Source: Ephydatia muelleri (taxonomy: Eukaryota > Porifera > Demospongiae > Spongillida > Spongillidae). Taken from it: 64,000 nt of DNA. The DNA lies in NCBI GenBank assembly GCA_013339895.1, contig JABACO010000005.1:1228883-1292882 (forward strand), written 5' to 3'. Below, one piece after another: positions 1 through 12,100 of the stretch (its first letter is position 1; each line of letters starts with the position of its first letter). The notes beneath the pieces are model-generated. The model was given only the letters and a program-made list of their open reading frames with translations, was not told the DNA's origin and did no database searches. The translations under genes and the position numbers were made by a program.

Positions 1-2276
1 TCCAACATTCAACAATTGAGGGGCATTTCAGTAGGGCACATAGCAGCTAAAAGCTTTGCTGCAGCAGCTGCTGGCTCTTCCTTACTGTGTACTGAAAGGA
101 ATGCCCCACAGTGGGATCAACACATTACATCACCTAGAGGACAGTATGAGGCAAGTGCTTATATTGGTATGACTAGATTCTGTTCTATGATGGAGAAATT
201 AATAAATAAATTATATAATAATACACATTTACACTGTTATCTATTCCCTTTTGTATGTGTTATTATATCCTATCATGCTGTAGGATGTTTATGATACTAT
301 GTTTTATTTTGCAATTTTTTTTTTTCCTTTGGTAGCTATCTATGTATTTTAAATATGAATACAAAAGCATACATAAATGACAACAAAGGAACTAGTTGTG
401 ATGCCAGGAACGTGCAAGGAGGACACGAGCATTTTGTCGCATTAGCACAGTGCTCAGTTGGATGTGAATGTCATTAACGTAGGGTTTGTATGGCCAGTCT
501 TCCTTGCAATTCTGTTGAATACCTCACGTGCCTCATCCCCAAAGTCCATAGACTTCCACAACTAAGAGAATGCAGAGCCATTTCCTGTCCACACATGCTT
601 GGTCATTTTTGGCGTGTTTTTGTAACTCTCCAAAGCCATGTACATTTTGCTTCATTATTTTGTTTGCTCATTGCTGCTGTTGCTCGCTGTGCTATTAATT
701 AATGTGGCCACTGATTGCTTGAAGGTTGCATGCAACTGAGTGCATGGATTAGTAATTCATTATTTATATATGCTTTGAATAGACAAACTAATTTTGATAC
801 ATGGAGTGTCAGACAATGGTTACAATTTGGTCTTGCTTTTTTGTCCCTGTGTAGATTTCAACCCCAATTTGTCAACAAGAGCAATGGTTGCGGCTGTCAA
901 AACACATGGGTATGTATACAAGTATACTAATCCATTTTTTTAATACAGGAAATCCAAGCCACATGGTATTCCCAACTTTGGAAACACATGCTATATTAAT
1001 GTAATTTAAACTAAAAGCCCTATTGCTGCATCAGCAAGTGACAAGGCATTTACATATATCAAGTCTAGAATGCCTCCATTTGTGATGACCTCTAATTATT
1101 GCCATGATGGAACTGTGTTATGGAAAGTAGTTGTGAAAAGTTGGAGCAACCTAATCGGCAGGCCATAACCTTTACAGACATTTTGATCAATAGTATGTTT
1201 AAATGCAGCGATTGATACAACAAAGGCACATAAATTGTGTGACTTTTAACACAACTGCCAGGGGAGGAGAATTTGGCATGCAGTTTTAGCATTGTATTTA
1301 AACGTATGCTACATCATATGCATTGCCAGAGGATCTGATACTGGTGAGGCATCAACTATTGTAAAGGCCTTTTCTCAACTGTTGAAGAAGATGTTGACAA
1401 ATAATGAAATATCTGACAGCTGTAAAGTAAGTTGATGTTGATGTCATTTCTATGTAACTTGCATCTGCGAAATCTTAAAAAGAGCATTTCCATTCCACTC
1501 TTTCTTTCCCCATCCAATGTATAGCATACTTATGTATTCGATACTCACAGGCATTTCTGATATTGCAGGTTGAAATCTGCTGCCTGTCCACATTTTTCCC
1601 CAAATACTCACAGCAGGATGCTCAAGAATTCCTGATGTTCGTATTGGATGATATATTTCAGTTCAAATGGAAGAAAAGGTGAAAGCACAATATTGATACA
1701 AATATACATATACACAAATTACAAAAGTTAATGACATAAAATAAGTGCATACACCCGATTGATACATAACATTAATATACAACACTAAAATGGTGTTTGC
1801 ATCAGTGGGAAAAATGAGGGAGGCCTGCACCATCATCCATGCCATCAAGGAGAGGTTTGTTGCATGAAATATTGCAAAAGCCTTTCTGGCACGAACCCAC
1901 CCCATGACTTCAGAATGTGACTTCTACTTTACTGCAATGTGGTCACCCAGGGGCTTCATTAGATATTGTACATCATTGCCTAAGATCCCAGCAACAGAAA
2001 CTACAATAGGAGTAAATGATGCCCGTCTTCCTTCAATAACTGCTGAATACTTTTTCCTTCTGTTCTGCTGAGCATCGTATAGCTTCAACAGTGCGGTTGA
2101 TACATGTACCATAAACTAAATATCACATGTGTACTACCATTAATATGAACACTCATTTTTCAAGGATGACAGTTCGTTTAATGGTTTATTTCGAGGAGAT
2201 CTGACATATGAAATACATTGTTCCATGTGCAAGGAGGTGAATTGTATCTTGCTTTTGACAGGAATTATAATAAAAT

Positions 2277-2526
2277 GGGACAGTTTCCGCGAAAATTGCC
2301 CCACCGTTAAAATGTTATAAAAATGCATCGCGTTTGAATCGCTATAATTTCCCAACGGATAACGCTATCGACTTCTTATTTTCAACCCTTCATACTACAC
2401 CATTTTACTATGAATTGTTGAAAATAGGAAGTCGATAGCGTTATCCGTTGGGAAGTTATAGCGATTCAAACGCGATGCATTTTTATAACATTTTAACCGT
2501 GGGGCATTTTTCGCGGAAACTGTCCC
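2277..2526. mobile_element. MITE, family 1 (GGGACAGTTTCCGCG ends), 250 bp
   Basis: Almost perfect inverted repeat over its whole length, with ends GGGACAGTTTCCGCG and CGCGGAAACTGTCCC. It is flanked by a 4 bp direct repeat AAAT (2273-2276 and 2527-2530). The matching intron of USP-B (near 41455) has no insertion and one AAAT-like site, so the empty site is visible. It has no coding capacity. Two more copies are in the window (34385-34633 and a long form at 58258-59072). A 4 bp AT-rich target site does not assign a superfamily with certainty. Confidence 0.88.
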
Positions 2527-3087
2527 AAATGTTTTCCTATTTCAGGCAAAAGATTGAGTAGACCACTTCGTATTTCTCTCTGTTCCAGTACCCAATAAGG
2601 TGATCGATTCATGATCACAACATTTTCTCAGATATTCATTCCACAGAAGAGGTCATCTCTGAAGGAATGTGTAATATCAATGATGGAGAAAACCTACATT
2701 GAAGGAAAATGGCAGGTTGATTGTGTCTTTACATAAATATAAGTCATTCGATATAAACTGCTGAACATGAACTAATTGCACTCACGTAATGACAATACTA
2801 CAGGGATTGTTTCAGTGCTTATAGAAAACTCATAATGCTTTACTAGGTTTTAAACTTGTATGGATAATTTTTATTCATTAATTACAGGACTTGTTCAAAT
2901 TGTGGTGGCTCAGAGGCAAGTTCAGTTTTGAACAATCTTGGTTGTGCACTTAAAAAGATTTTACCTGAAAGGGTATGAAAAAATAGAACAAAACTAATTT
3001 GTTGGCACTGTCATAATGATTTATGGACATGTATTGTGTGATTGCATCATTTTCTTTACCTGGTAAAAAATAAATGCATAAAAACAA

Positions 3088-3454
<367 letters not shown>

Positions 3455-5108
3455 CTATATTATCATCAGCCAACTATGAAACAATGAAATATGGATAAAT
3501 AAACAGATATAGTGTGCAAATAAATCAGTGGCCAGAAAATATAAGTGGCAAATAGAAATACACAAGACATGCCTTCATCAGTCAAATACATATGGTTTAA
3601 AGCATCTTCATAACATAGTTGCATGTAGATAATTTGCAATGCTTCTCAGGCATTATGAAATATTGGGTTTCAAGTCTTTGCCCAAACACTTTTACAAAAC
3701 TTTGATGTGATGAAATGGCTGTTTTAAGCACACATTCATGGCTTGGCTGTCGTGCATTGTCATATTGTCATAATGTATGCCAGTGACATTATGTTTGTTT
3801 CTTATATGGTATTGTAGAAGAAAAAAAACATTAAATATAAGCACCAATTCAGGTAAGTAGGCATTAAAAAATATTTTTCTTCAACTCTTTGCTATGCTAA
3901 CTGAGCATTAATTGTGGTAACAGGTAGATAAGGGAGAATGCACTAGTACAAGAAGGGGTCAGACAAATTGTTTCAGCAGCCATTTGTTTGGGTTCAGTAT
4001 ATTTTGTCTGAACCCAAAACAGTCTTTTGATCCAACTACTGTTTTGTTTGACTGAGTTATCCACTGTCCATGGACCACATTGCGAAGCTATTGCACCCTA
4101 ACTACATTGCTGACCTATTCTCTACTATCAGGACTGAAAATAAGTCAAGAATGAAACTGGACACTTTAATAGACTTTCAAGTTGAGTAAGTTGTATTCTC
4201 CCAAGAAAACAAGAATGATTCTGTCATCTTCTATAGCAACCTGAACCTATCAGTGGTCTCAAAGCCACCCCTATTGGCTCCTAACTTCTCATTGCAGTGA
4301 TCAATCACTATGGAACATCATCAGGTGGCCATTGTAAGTCCCAGCCTTCTGGTGCTCAATGTCTCTGTGTTTTAATCAACCTACATTGTCTTGCGAGTGT
4401 GTAAATGAGGATTTCTAGGTTGTATAAGACACAAGCATTTTGAAGACACTTTAATGTTACACAAAGATGGGGTTAGAGTGAATATTGTAGAGGGACTTAA
4501 AGGGTGGCTGACATGGAAAAACAAGTGCCCTTCATATGAAAGATAATCACTAGTGTAGTGTACAGGGTTTTTTTTAAAAAAATATGTTTCGATTTCGAGA
4601 TATTCAACTTTTGAATACGAAATTAGCCATGTGACATCGCGTCACTTGGATCCAATTATTAATGCTTGTTACGTTATAAAATATTATTTGCGTTTTACAA
4701 ATGGGTACCCGGGTGTTTTCTGTGCCGTTAGTGGTTGCTTCAGTACAGCGTACAAGCACGACAAAGGGGTTTCGTTCTAGAGGCAACGGAATTCTTTCCC
4801 CCCTCATTGCGAAGTTCCAGCTAACGCAACACGAAGCACTAGCGGGTTTAAGCAGACTGTGGCAAACTCAGGGTGATCCACAATGCAGGTCAACCTGACC
4901 GATTCTTGTGATAATATACACAGTACGTCCTCCAACTCCCAGCAGCACACACACTCACGCTCGGTACTGTAGCTTGTGGAATACACTGCGCACAAGAACA
5001 TCACAATGTATTTCCAAGACGGTGGAGCGTTTAAGTTATCTTCGATATCGCTATCGTCGGTACTGTCTTCGACATGGACTCTTCGTGTAGGTTCAAATGA
5101 GGATGGTC

Positions 5109-6365
5109 CATGGGCGTAGGAATGGTTTTGGGATTGGGGGGGCCCTGTTTTATTAAAAAAGCGTGCACGTATATAAATTAAACAAAAATACACTCTATAT
5201 ATGCATGACTACTCAAAATGTCCAAAGTAAACCTTTCTTCGATCGTTTGCCGAGCAAAACCTTTGTGCAATATTGATAAGGCTTATGCGATCAGTTATTT
5301 CCTTATATATATGCGCCACCATCACATTGTTCAAACGTTCTTGGGTCATTGTCGCCTTTCTATTTGTTCTTTTTGTGCGACGAGTTTCAATTGCTCATCT
5401 ACAGATTTCTGCTTCATAATCGCATTGAACTTGATACAGGCTTCCTTATGTGCTTGGCAGCGCTCGTGATCAGCAAACTTTTCAAGAGCCTTTTTCCAAT
5501 TACTAAAACCTTCAATTGAAAACGCTCCATCTGCTTTAGAGCTAAATGTATTAAGACCACGAGAAGTTAAAAACCGGCAGTAAAAACAAAAAGCTTTCAA
5601 CCGTGAGGTGCATAAGACTAGCCATTTATACGATTCATACCAAGACGCTTGAAAACTTCTCTCTCGCTTGTTTCTTCCACTTCCATAAATGATAACTGTT
5701 TGTGCAAGTAACGCCTCTTCCCTTGTTTGATACAGGATAGTTTCTTCATTGCAGCATGGCCCCAAACATTTGGCGATCTCAGTGCCACTATCTTTTTGTT
5801 CACTGCTTTGATTATCACTGTTCAGTTCTAGTTGTGCAGGAGTAGCCGGGGCTACGAAATGTGCCTCAACCCCATTTTGATGGTCATGAACACCCGCAAC
5901 AGCATCCTGCTTTCTTTTCTTAGTTACATCAGATCCATCAGTCCACTCGGCTGTTTCTATTTCAGCCTCTGAAGAAAGCATTACTATCTGGGTACTACCG
6001 GATTGCATTGAACCTTGAGAGGAGGACGCTGCGCAACTAGTCTTGCTAGAGTCGGTAAAATACGATACAATTGATTTCATTGTGGCAACCAGCTGTAGCA
6101 ACGATCAAACACAACAAACGACCACACGAGCAGATTTGAATATTACTCCAACATGAATAAATAGGTTTGGAAATGATTACACTATGATTATGCAATCAAT
6201 GATTTACATAATCATTGAACATTACGGTTCGATGGAAACAGTGCGGAGATAAAATTAAAATGTATAGAATAAATTATTGGGGGGGCCGTAAAGCATATCG
6301 GCCCCCCCTTTTACATGATTGGGGGGGCCAAGGCCCCCCTGGCCCCCCCGGTTCCTACGCCCATG
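5109..6365 (-). mobile_element. hAT-like DNA transposon, internally deleted, nested in the TTAA element
   Basis: Ends CATGGGCGTAGGAA and TTCCTACGCCCATG form inverted repeats, each followed inward by runs of G/C (GGGGGGGCC). Flanking direct repeat TGGTC (5104-5108 and 6366-6370) suggests a 5 bp target duplication. The ends resemble the CAGTGGCGTAG-type ends of hAT elements that code ZMYM/TTF-finger transposases. It carries one reading frame on the minus strand that stops before the catalytic region, so it looks like a deletion derivative that depends on a full copy elsewhere. Confidence 0.8.
5346..6101 (-). CDS. N-terminal part of a hAT transposase (TTF/ZMYM1-like zinc finger)
   Basis: A 251-residue frame. 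The first ~130 residues are Ser/Gln/Glu-rich and probably disordered, with KKRKQ as a possible nuclear signal near residue 60. Residues ~145-225 match the TTF-type zinc finger of hAT/ZMYM1-like proteins: FQASWYESYKWL, then a CFYC pair, FSIEGFSNWKKALEKF and a final HERCQAH metal-binding motif. That finger normally binds the transposon ends. The dimerisation and DDE catalytic regions that should follow are missing; the frame ends in a Lys/Gln-rich tail. It could at most be a DNA-binding fragment. Intact hAT transposases are usually 600-800 residues. Confidence 0.75.
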   Translation of the reverse strand: MLQLVATMKSIVSYFTDSSKTSCAASSSQGSMQSGSTQIVMLSSEAEIETAEWTDGSDVTKKRKQDAVAGVHDHQNGVEAHFVAPATPAQLELNSDNQSSEQKDSGTEIAKCLGPCCNEETILYQTREEALLAQTVIIYGSGRNKRERSFQASWYESYKWLVLCTSRLKAFCFYCRFLTSRGLNTFSSKADGAFSIEGFSNWKKALEKFADHERCQAHKEACIKFNAIMKQKSVDEQLKLVAQKEQIERRQ

Positions 6366-6899
6366 TGGTCGTACAGCCATCATTAATATATGACTACAAT
6401 TATACTTTGCATTGATTAATAATTGGAGCCAAGTGACGCGCTATGACGCAAAACTTTGTACGCTTATAAACATGCTAAAGGCATACAAATTGGAGTATAA
6501 GCCTATCATAAAATACGATAAAAGCCATGTCAGCCTCCCTTTAAGTCATTGGGAGATTAGACCTGTGCCTGATAAGAGTGCAAGCATTCAGAAATATGAT
6601 ATAACTGACAGTTTATTTGTGCAGACTCCAGTGGCTTATGTGTTGTTCTGGAAGGAATTACCTTGTGCTACCGGTACTAGACATTGACCAGCTCACATGA
6701 CTTTTAGCATTGTTGTGTATCTGCAAATGTAAAATAGTTGCAAAAACCATTCTCAAGCTAGTGTAAGATCACGTTACCAATCATGTTCAGAGAAGTGCCA
6801 AGGCATTCATTTGTTCGGATTTACAGAATGGCTGGGAGAATTCACAAGTTTCCACAGTTATATTACAATAGTGAGATACACGAATTGCATACAGCATAA

Positions 6900-7219
6900 G
6901 GTACGGGCTTTCAAATTCTGTTGATACTGCTTGTGTGAATGGGTTGGTGACCATCACTGCAAACAAGAGACCTCATTGATTTTGCAAGCAGCTCCAATAA
7001 AAGATTATATGGTGTACAATGTCCCAACATACGGGCCTGCCCAAAGTGTGAATTCATCATAGAGCATGCTGACAGGTGTAAGCACATGACATGCAAGTCG
7101 TGCAAACAGGACTTCTGCTTCATGTGCCTCTATTTGAAACAACCAGATGGCAGATGGTTATGTGGATCACATAGCCAAATGCTCACCTGCTCCAAAACAG
7201 AATGTTGTGTGAAAGGTTA
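6900..7219 (+). pseudogene. Fragment of an RBR-type E3 ligase gene
   Basis: Closely matches positions 46217-46540, the second half of the UBL-RBR gene. It keeps the end of the IBR domain (CLCEWVGDHHC) and much of RING2 (ACPKCEFIIEHADRCKHMTC, then CKQDFCFMC). The UBL, RING1 and the start of the IBR are absent. A Trp codon of the intact gene is a stop here (TGA, about 6922) and the last residues are out of frame. It lies 200 bp after the end of USP-A, just as the intact gene follows USP-B, so it marks the end of the duplicated block. Confidence 0.88.
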
Positions 7220-7234
7220 GCAAACTGGATATGA

Positions 7235-7476
7235 GATTGTTTCCGCGGGACCTAACGCATGTTTTTTCAAGATTTCGATTTTGTGATATTCTAGAAGTCT
7301 GAAATGTCCTCTACACATTCCTTCTTACGCACTGAGAATCGGAGAGTATCTATCATGGAGTGTAAGGCTTTGAATTTTTAATTAGCCATACATTTCAACG
7401 CAGGCGTTACATTTCTATTGCGCGTACTGGAATTTTATAATGTATGCGTTATAGGCCCTTTTTCGCGGAAAAGATC
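7235..7476. mobile_element. MITE, family 2 (TTTCCGCG ends), ~240 bp
   Basis: Homologous, in opposite orientation, to 62799-63007: both hold the same core (CTTACGCACTGAGAATCGGAG here). The ends carry GTTTCCGCGG and CGCGGAAAAGATCC as imperfect inverted repeats. No coding capacity. The TTTCCGCG end motif is shared with family 1, so a related transposase may have moved both, but the interiors are unrelated. Confidence 0.65.
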
Positions 7477-7881
7477 CATATGTATGCAATGCATATAAAA
7501 TAGACACTCTGTGGTGCTTATCATGACGTTGCTGCCTTAAAGATAAATTTGTTAACAGTACAATGCACTTGGATCTTGTTCTCGTGCAGTCTAATCACCA
7601 CCTTATTCATTCTACAAAACCTTCGATCCCTTGATGAAGCATGATACAGCTCGGTCTTCAATCTTGGAAGCTAAAACCTTCTCTGGACATACACATTAAA
7701 ATGTTCTGAATTGTTTGTACAGTTCGGTAACCTTTTTCACAGTACAACCTTGACTGACAGGGCTGTCTTTTGTCCGTCTCCATATCCAGAAATGGCCTCA
7801 GAAGTCTCAAATATCTCAGATCAATATACACACATCCTTGGCCTTGTAATTATAGCTCTAATGATACTTTTGCCCTACCTG

Positions 7882-7914
<33 letters not shown>

Positions 7915-7930
7915 CCCTATTGTGTGGTAG
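7477..7930. other. Stretch with no recognised gene; (TG)n at 7885-7911
   Basis: This lies between the MITE and the first recognisable USP-E exon. It holds a TG microsatellite of about 13 units that runs up to the USP-E acceptor. I see no Cys-box or QQD-box exon here, so USP-E lacks its 5' half. Confidence 0.6.
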
Positions 7931-9106
7931 ATCAAGGTGCAGGCCAAGGAGAGCTGGAGTCATCACCTGGAGCAAGGCCACTCTCTGGTGGTAGAGCTGT
8001 TTCAAGGCCAACTCGTCTCCACTCTGGAGTGTGATGCTTGCAAGCATGTGAGAGGACAGTTGTGGGTTTGGTAAATGCACATTAAGTGCTTTTCTTCTTG
8101 AGCAGGTTCTAGTGAAGTTTGACACATTTATGTTCTTGCCAATAACTGTTCTATCACATAACTCTGTAAGTTACTGTCAATGAAAATTGATTAGTCCTTT
8201 GTACCATGAATGTATAAACACAAGGCCATAATGATGAAAACTTTTTCCTTTTTGAAGGCTGTGAGTCTGGACGAGTGCCTTCGACTCTAAACCAATGAAG
8301 ATATTATAGATGGATAGTATGGAGATGCTAGCAGTTGGGTTTTGTATTACATGAAGTGACCTGTACCTTGTGTCAAGGTTGGTTGTACACAGTTTGCTGT
8401 CATTTAGATTTTTGCATATCTTAACTTCCAAAAATGATTGAATTGTTGCTGCTTGCGTGTACATTCCTATGCATGCTCAATTGTAAATCCAAACCAGTTG
8501 ACCTTTCATTCCACCTAGGCCCTGCTCCGTGTGTCATGGAGAAGTGAAGGTGAAGAGAAGAGTACTGTTGTGGAAAACACCTCCATTTTTAATGCACTAT
8601 TTGAAGAGATATAAGCTTGACAAGTAAATGTGCAGACATCGGGCAGCAATATTGTGTGCTTTATGTTGAACAATTGCACTAGGAAGATGTGTAGCAGGAA
8701 AATTGACATTAACCAGCAGATATTAACCAGCAGATATTAACCAGCAGATATTAACCAGCAGATTGTATTTTCAATAGGACTGGAGAGCGACGTAAAGCGT
8801 GTACTCATGTGGACTTTCCCCTGTAAGGGTAGGTGCTCTAAATGGAATCATCTAGTTGATGTGCCTGACACATTTGTGTTTAGTTTGAACCTATCCAGCA
8901 GCCACATGTAGACCCCAAATGGGGACGAGGCTTTGTTCAACCTGTGTGCAGTGATAAACCACTGCTCACGTGACCACAATAGCAGAAGGCACTGTGAGTT
9001 TGAAGAAGACATGGGTGCCTTAATATAGCATTCTCCAAAGTGAAGCAGCTGTTGTTTATATTTCAGATACCACTGTCAGCAGGTGTGGTGAGCAGTGGTT
9101 TTATTT
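7931..9106 (+). pseudogene. USP-E, left part: USP catalytic exons up to a split exon
   Basis: Exons fit the other USPs in order and length: 7931-8047 (SWSHHLEQGHSLVVELFQGQ, then CDACKH, the finger region), 8106-8165 (KFDTFMFLPIT), 8258-8313 (SLDECLRL), 8519-8623 (105 nt; PCSVC and MHYLKRY, the HLKRF box), 8778-8822 (THVDFPL), 8884-8993 (LFNLCAVINHC, a degenerate His box) and 9067-9106 (GEQWFYF). It is not functional as it stands: TAA replaces a Phe-like codon near 8289, TAG lies at about 8912, the donor at 8314 reads AT not GT, and the Gly-Gly-His of the His box is lost. The 9067 exon runs straight into the satellite and its other half is at 27563. The Cys-box half of the gene is not in the window. 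Confidence 0.82.
8709..8763. repeat. 14 bp tandem repeat, four copies
   Basis: The unit ATTAACCAGCAGAT repeats four times in the USP-E intron just before the exon at 8778. Confidence 0.9.
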
Positions 9107-12100
9107 AAGTCTAGCACAATGAAAGCATCGGTATAAACCCTGTAGGCCCGATGTGACTTCAATATGTTGGATGTATTGAATGAAAGTAGTACTAAAATCC
9201 CTTGAAAAGTAGACTATCTCTTCACAGCTGCTGTACTGAAATTGAAGAAGTGCCTAAAGAGTGGATACTGAATTTCAGTACTTCGATTCAAGTCTAGCGC
9301 AATGAAAGCATCGGTATAACACCTGTAGGCCAGATGTGACATCATAATGTTGGATGTATTTAATGAAAGTAGTACTAAAATCCCTTGAAAAGTAGACTAT
9401 CTCTTCACAGCTGTGGTCCTGAAATTGAAGAAGTGCCTAAAAAGTGGATACTGATTTTCAGTACTTCGATTCAAGGCTAGCACAATGAAAGCATCAGTAT
9501 AACACCTGTTGGCCCGATGTAATATGGTTATGATGGATGTATTGAATGAAAGTTCTTCGAAAATATATTGAATAGTAGACTATCTCTTCACAGCTGCTGT
9601 ACTGAAATTGAAGAAGTGCCTAAAAAGTGGATACTGAATTTCAGTACTTCGATTCAAGTCTAGCACAATGAAAGCATCGGTATAACACCTGTAGGCCCGA
9701 TGTGACTTCATTATGTTGGATGTATTGAATGAAAGTAGTACTTAAATCCCTAGAAATGTAGACTATCTCTTCACAGCTGTGGAACTTAAATTGAAGTAAT
9801 GCCTAAAAAGTGGATACTGAATTTCAGTACTTCGATTCAAGGCTAGCACAATGAAAGCATCCGTATAACACCTGTTTGCCCGATGTGACTTCGTTATGCT
9901 GGATGTATTGAATGAAAGTTCTTCGATCATCCATTGAATAGTAGACTATCTCTTCACAGCTGAGGTACTGAAATTGAAGAAGTGCCTAATAAGTGGATAC
10001 TGAATTTCAGTACTTCGAATCAAGGCTAGCACAATGAAAGCATCGGTATAACACCTGTAGGCTCGATGTGACTTCATTATGTTGGATGTATTGAATGACA
10101 GTAGTACTAAAATCCCGTGAAAAGTAGACTATCTCTTCACAGCTGTGGAACTTAAATTGAAGTAATGCCTAAAAAGTGGATACTGAATTTCAGTACTTCG
10201 ATTCAAGGCTAGCACAATGAAAGCATCCGTATAACACCTGTTGGCCCGATGTGACTTCGTTATGCTGGATGTATTGAATGAAAGTTCTTCGATCATGCAT
10301 TGAATAGTAGACTATCTCTTCAAAGCTGAGGTACTGAAAATGAAGAAGTGCCTAATAAGTGGATACTGAATTTCAGTACTTCGAATCAAGGCTAGCACAA
10401 TGAAAGCATCGGTATAACACCTGTAGGCCCGATGTGACTTCATTATGTTGGATGTATTGAATGAAAGTAGTACTAAAATCCCTTGAAATGTAGACTATCT
10501 CTTCACAGCTGTGGAACTGAAATTGAAGAAGTGTCTTAAAAGTGGATACTGAATTTCAGTACTTCGAATCAAGGATAGCACAATGAAAGCATCGGTATAA
10601 CACCTGTTGGCCCGATGTGACTTCATAATGTTGGATGTATTTAATGAAAGTAGTACTAAAATCCCGTGAAAAGTAGACTATCTCTTCACAGCTGTGGAAC
10701 TTAAATTGAAGTAATGCCTAAAAAGTGGATACTGAATTTCAGTACTTCGATTCAAGGCTAGCACAATGAAAGCATCCGTATAACACCTGTTGGCCCGATG
10801 TGACTTCGTTATGCTGGATGTATTGAATGAAAGTTCTTCGATCATGCATTGAATAGTAGACTATCTCTTCACAGCTGAGGTACTGAAAATGAAGAAGTGC
10901 CTAATAAGTGGATACTGAATTTCAGTACTTCGAATCAAGGCTAGCACAATGAAAGCATCGGTATAACACCTGTAGGCTCGATGTGACTTCATTATGTTGG
11001 ATGTATTGAATGACAGTAGTACTAAAATCCCGTGAAAAGTAGACTATCTCTTCACAGCTGTGGAACTTAAATTGAAGTAATGCCTAAAAAGTGGATACTG
11101 AATTTCAGTACTTCGATTCAAGGCTAGCACAATGAAAGCATCCGTATAACACCTGTTGGCCCGATGTGACTTCGTTATGCTGGATGTATTGAATGAAAGT
11201 TCTTCGATCATGCATTGAATAGTAGACTATCTCTTCACAGCTGAGGTACTGAAAATGAAGAAGTGCCTAATAAGTGGATACTGAATTTCAGTACTTCGAA
11301 TCAAGGCTAGCACAATGAAAGCATCGGTATAACACCTGTAGGCCCGATGTGACTTCATTATGTTGGATGTATTGAATGAAAGTAGTACTAAAATCCCTTG
11401 AAATGTAGACTATCTCTTCACAGCTGTGGAACTGAAATTGAAGAAGTGTCTTAAAAGTGGATACTGAATTTCAGTACTTCGATTCAAGGCTAGCACAATG
11501 AAAGCATCAGTATAACACCTGTTGGCCCGATGTAATATGGTTATGATGGATGTATTGAATGAAAGTTCTTTGAAAATATATTGAATAGTAGACTATCTCT
11601 TCACAGCTGCTGTACTGAAATTGAAGAAGTGCCTAAAAAGTGGATACTGAATTTCAGTACTTATATTCAAGTCTAGCACAATGAAAGCATCGGTATAACA
11701 CCTGTAGGCCCGATGTGACTTCATTATGTTGGATGTATTGAATGAAAGTAGTACTTAAATCCCTAGAAATGTAGACTATCTCTTCACAGCTGTGGAACTT
11801 AAATTGAAGTAATGCCTAAAAAGTGGATACTGAATTTCAGTACTTCGATTCAAGGCTAGCACAATGAAAGCATCCGTATAACACCTGTTTGCCCGATGTG
11901 ACTTCGTTATGCTGGATGTATTGAATGAAAGTTCTTCGATCATCCATTGAATAGTAGACTATCTCTTCACAGCTGAGGTACTGAAATTGAAGAAGTGCCT
12001 AATAAGTGGATACTGAATTTCAGTACTTCGAATCAAGGCTAGCACAATGAAAGCATCGGTATAACACCTGTAGGCTCGATGTGACTTCATTATGTTGGAT

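Larger units (their letters stand above)
4501..6540. mobile_element. Non-autonomous TTAA-site DNA transposon (Kolobok- or piggyBac-like)
   Basis: Terminal inverted repeats AGGGTGGCTGACATGG (4501) and CCATGTCAGCCTCCCT (ending 6540), flanked on both sides by TTAA (4497-4500 and 6541-6544). Inner inverted repeats also match (around 4640-4665 and 6410-6440, carrying a GTGACGCG-like motif). The paralogous site in USP-B (near 43338) holds a single CTTAAGTC, the unoccupied target. Without the hAT nested inside it the element is about 0.78 kb and codes for nothing I recognise. TTAA target use is shared by piggyBac and Kolobok; the AGGG start leans towards Kolobok. Confidence 0.8.
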
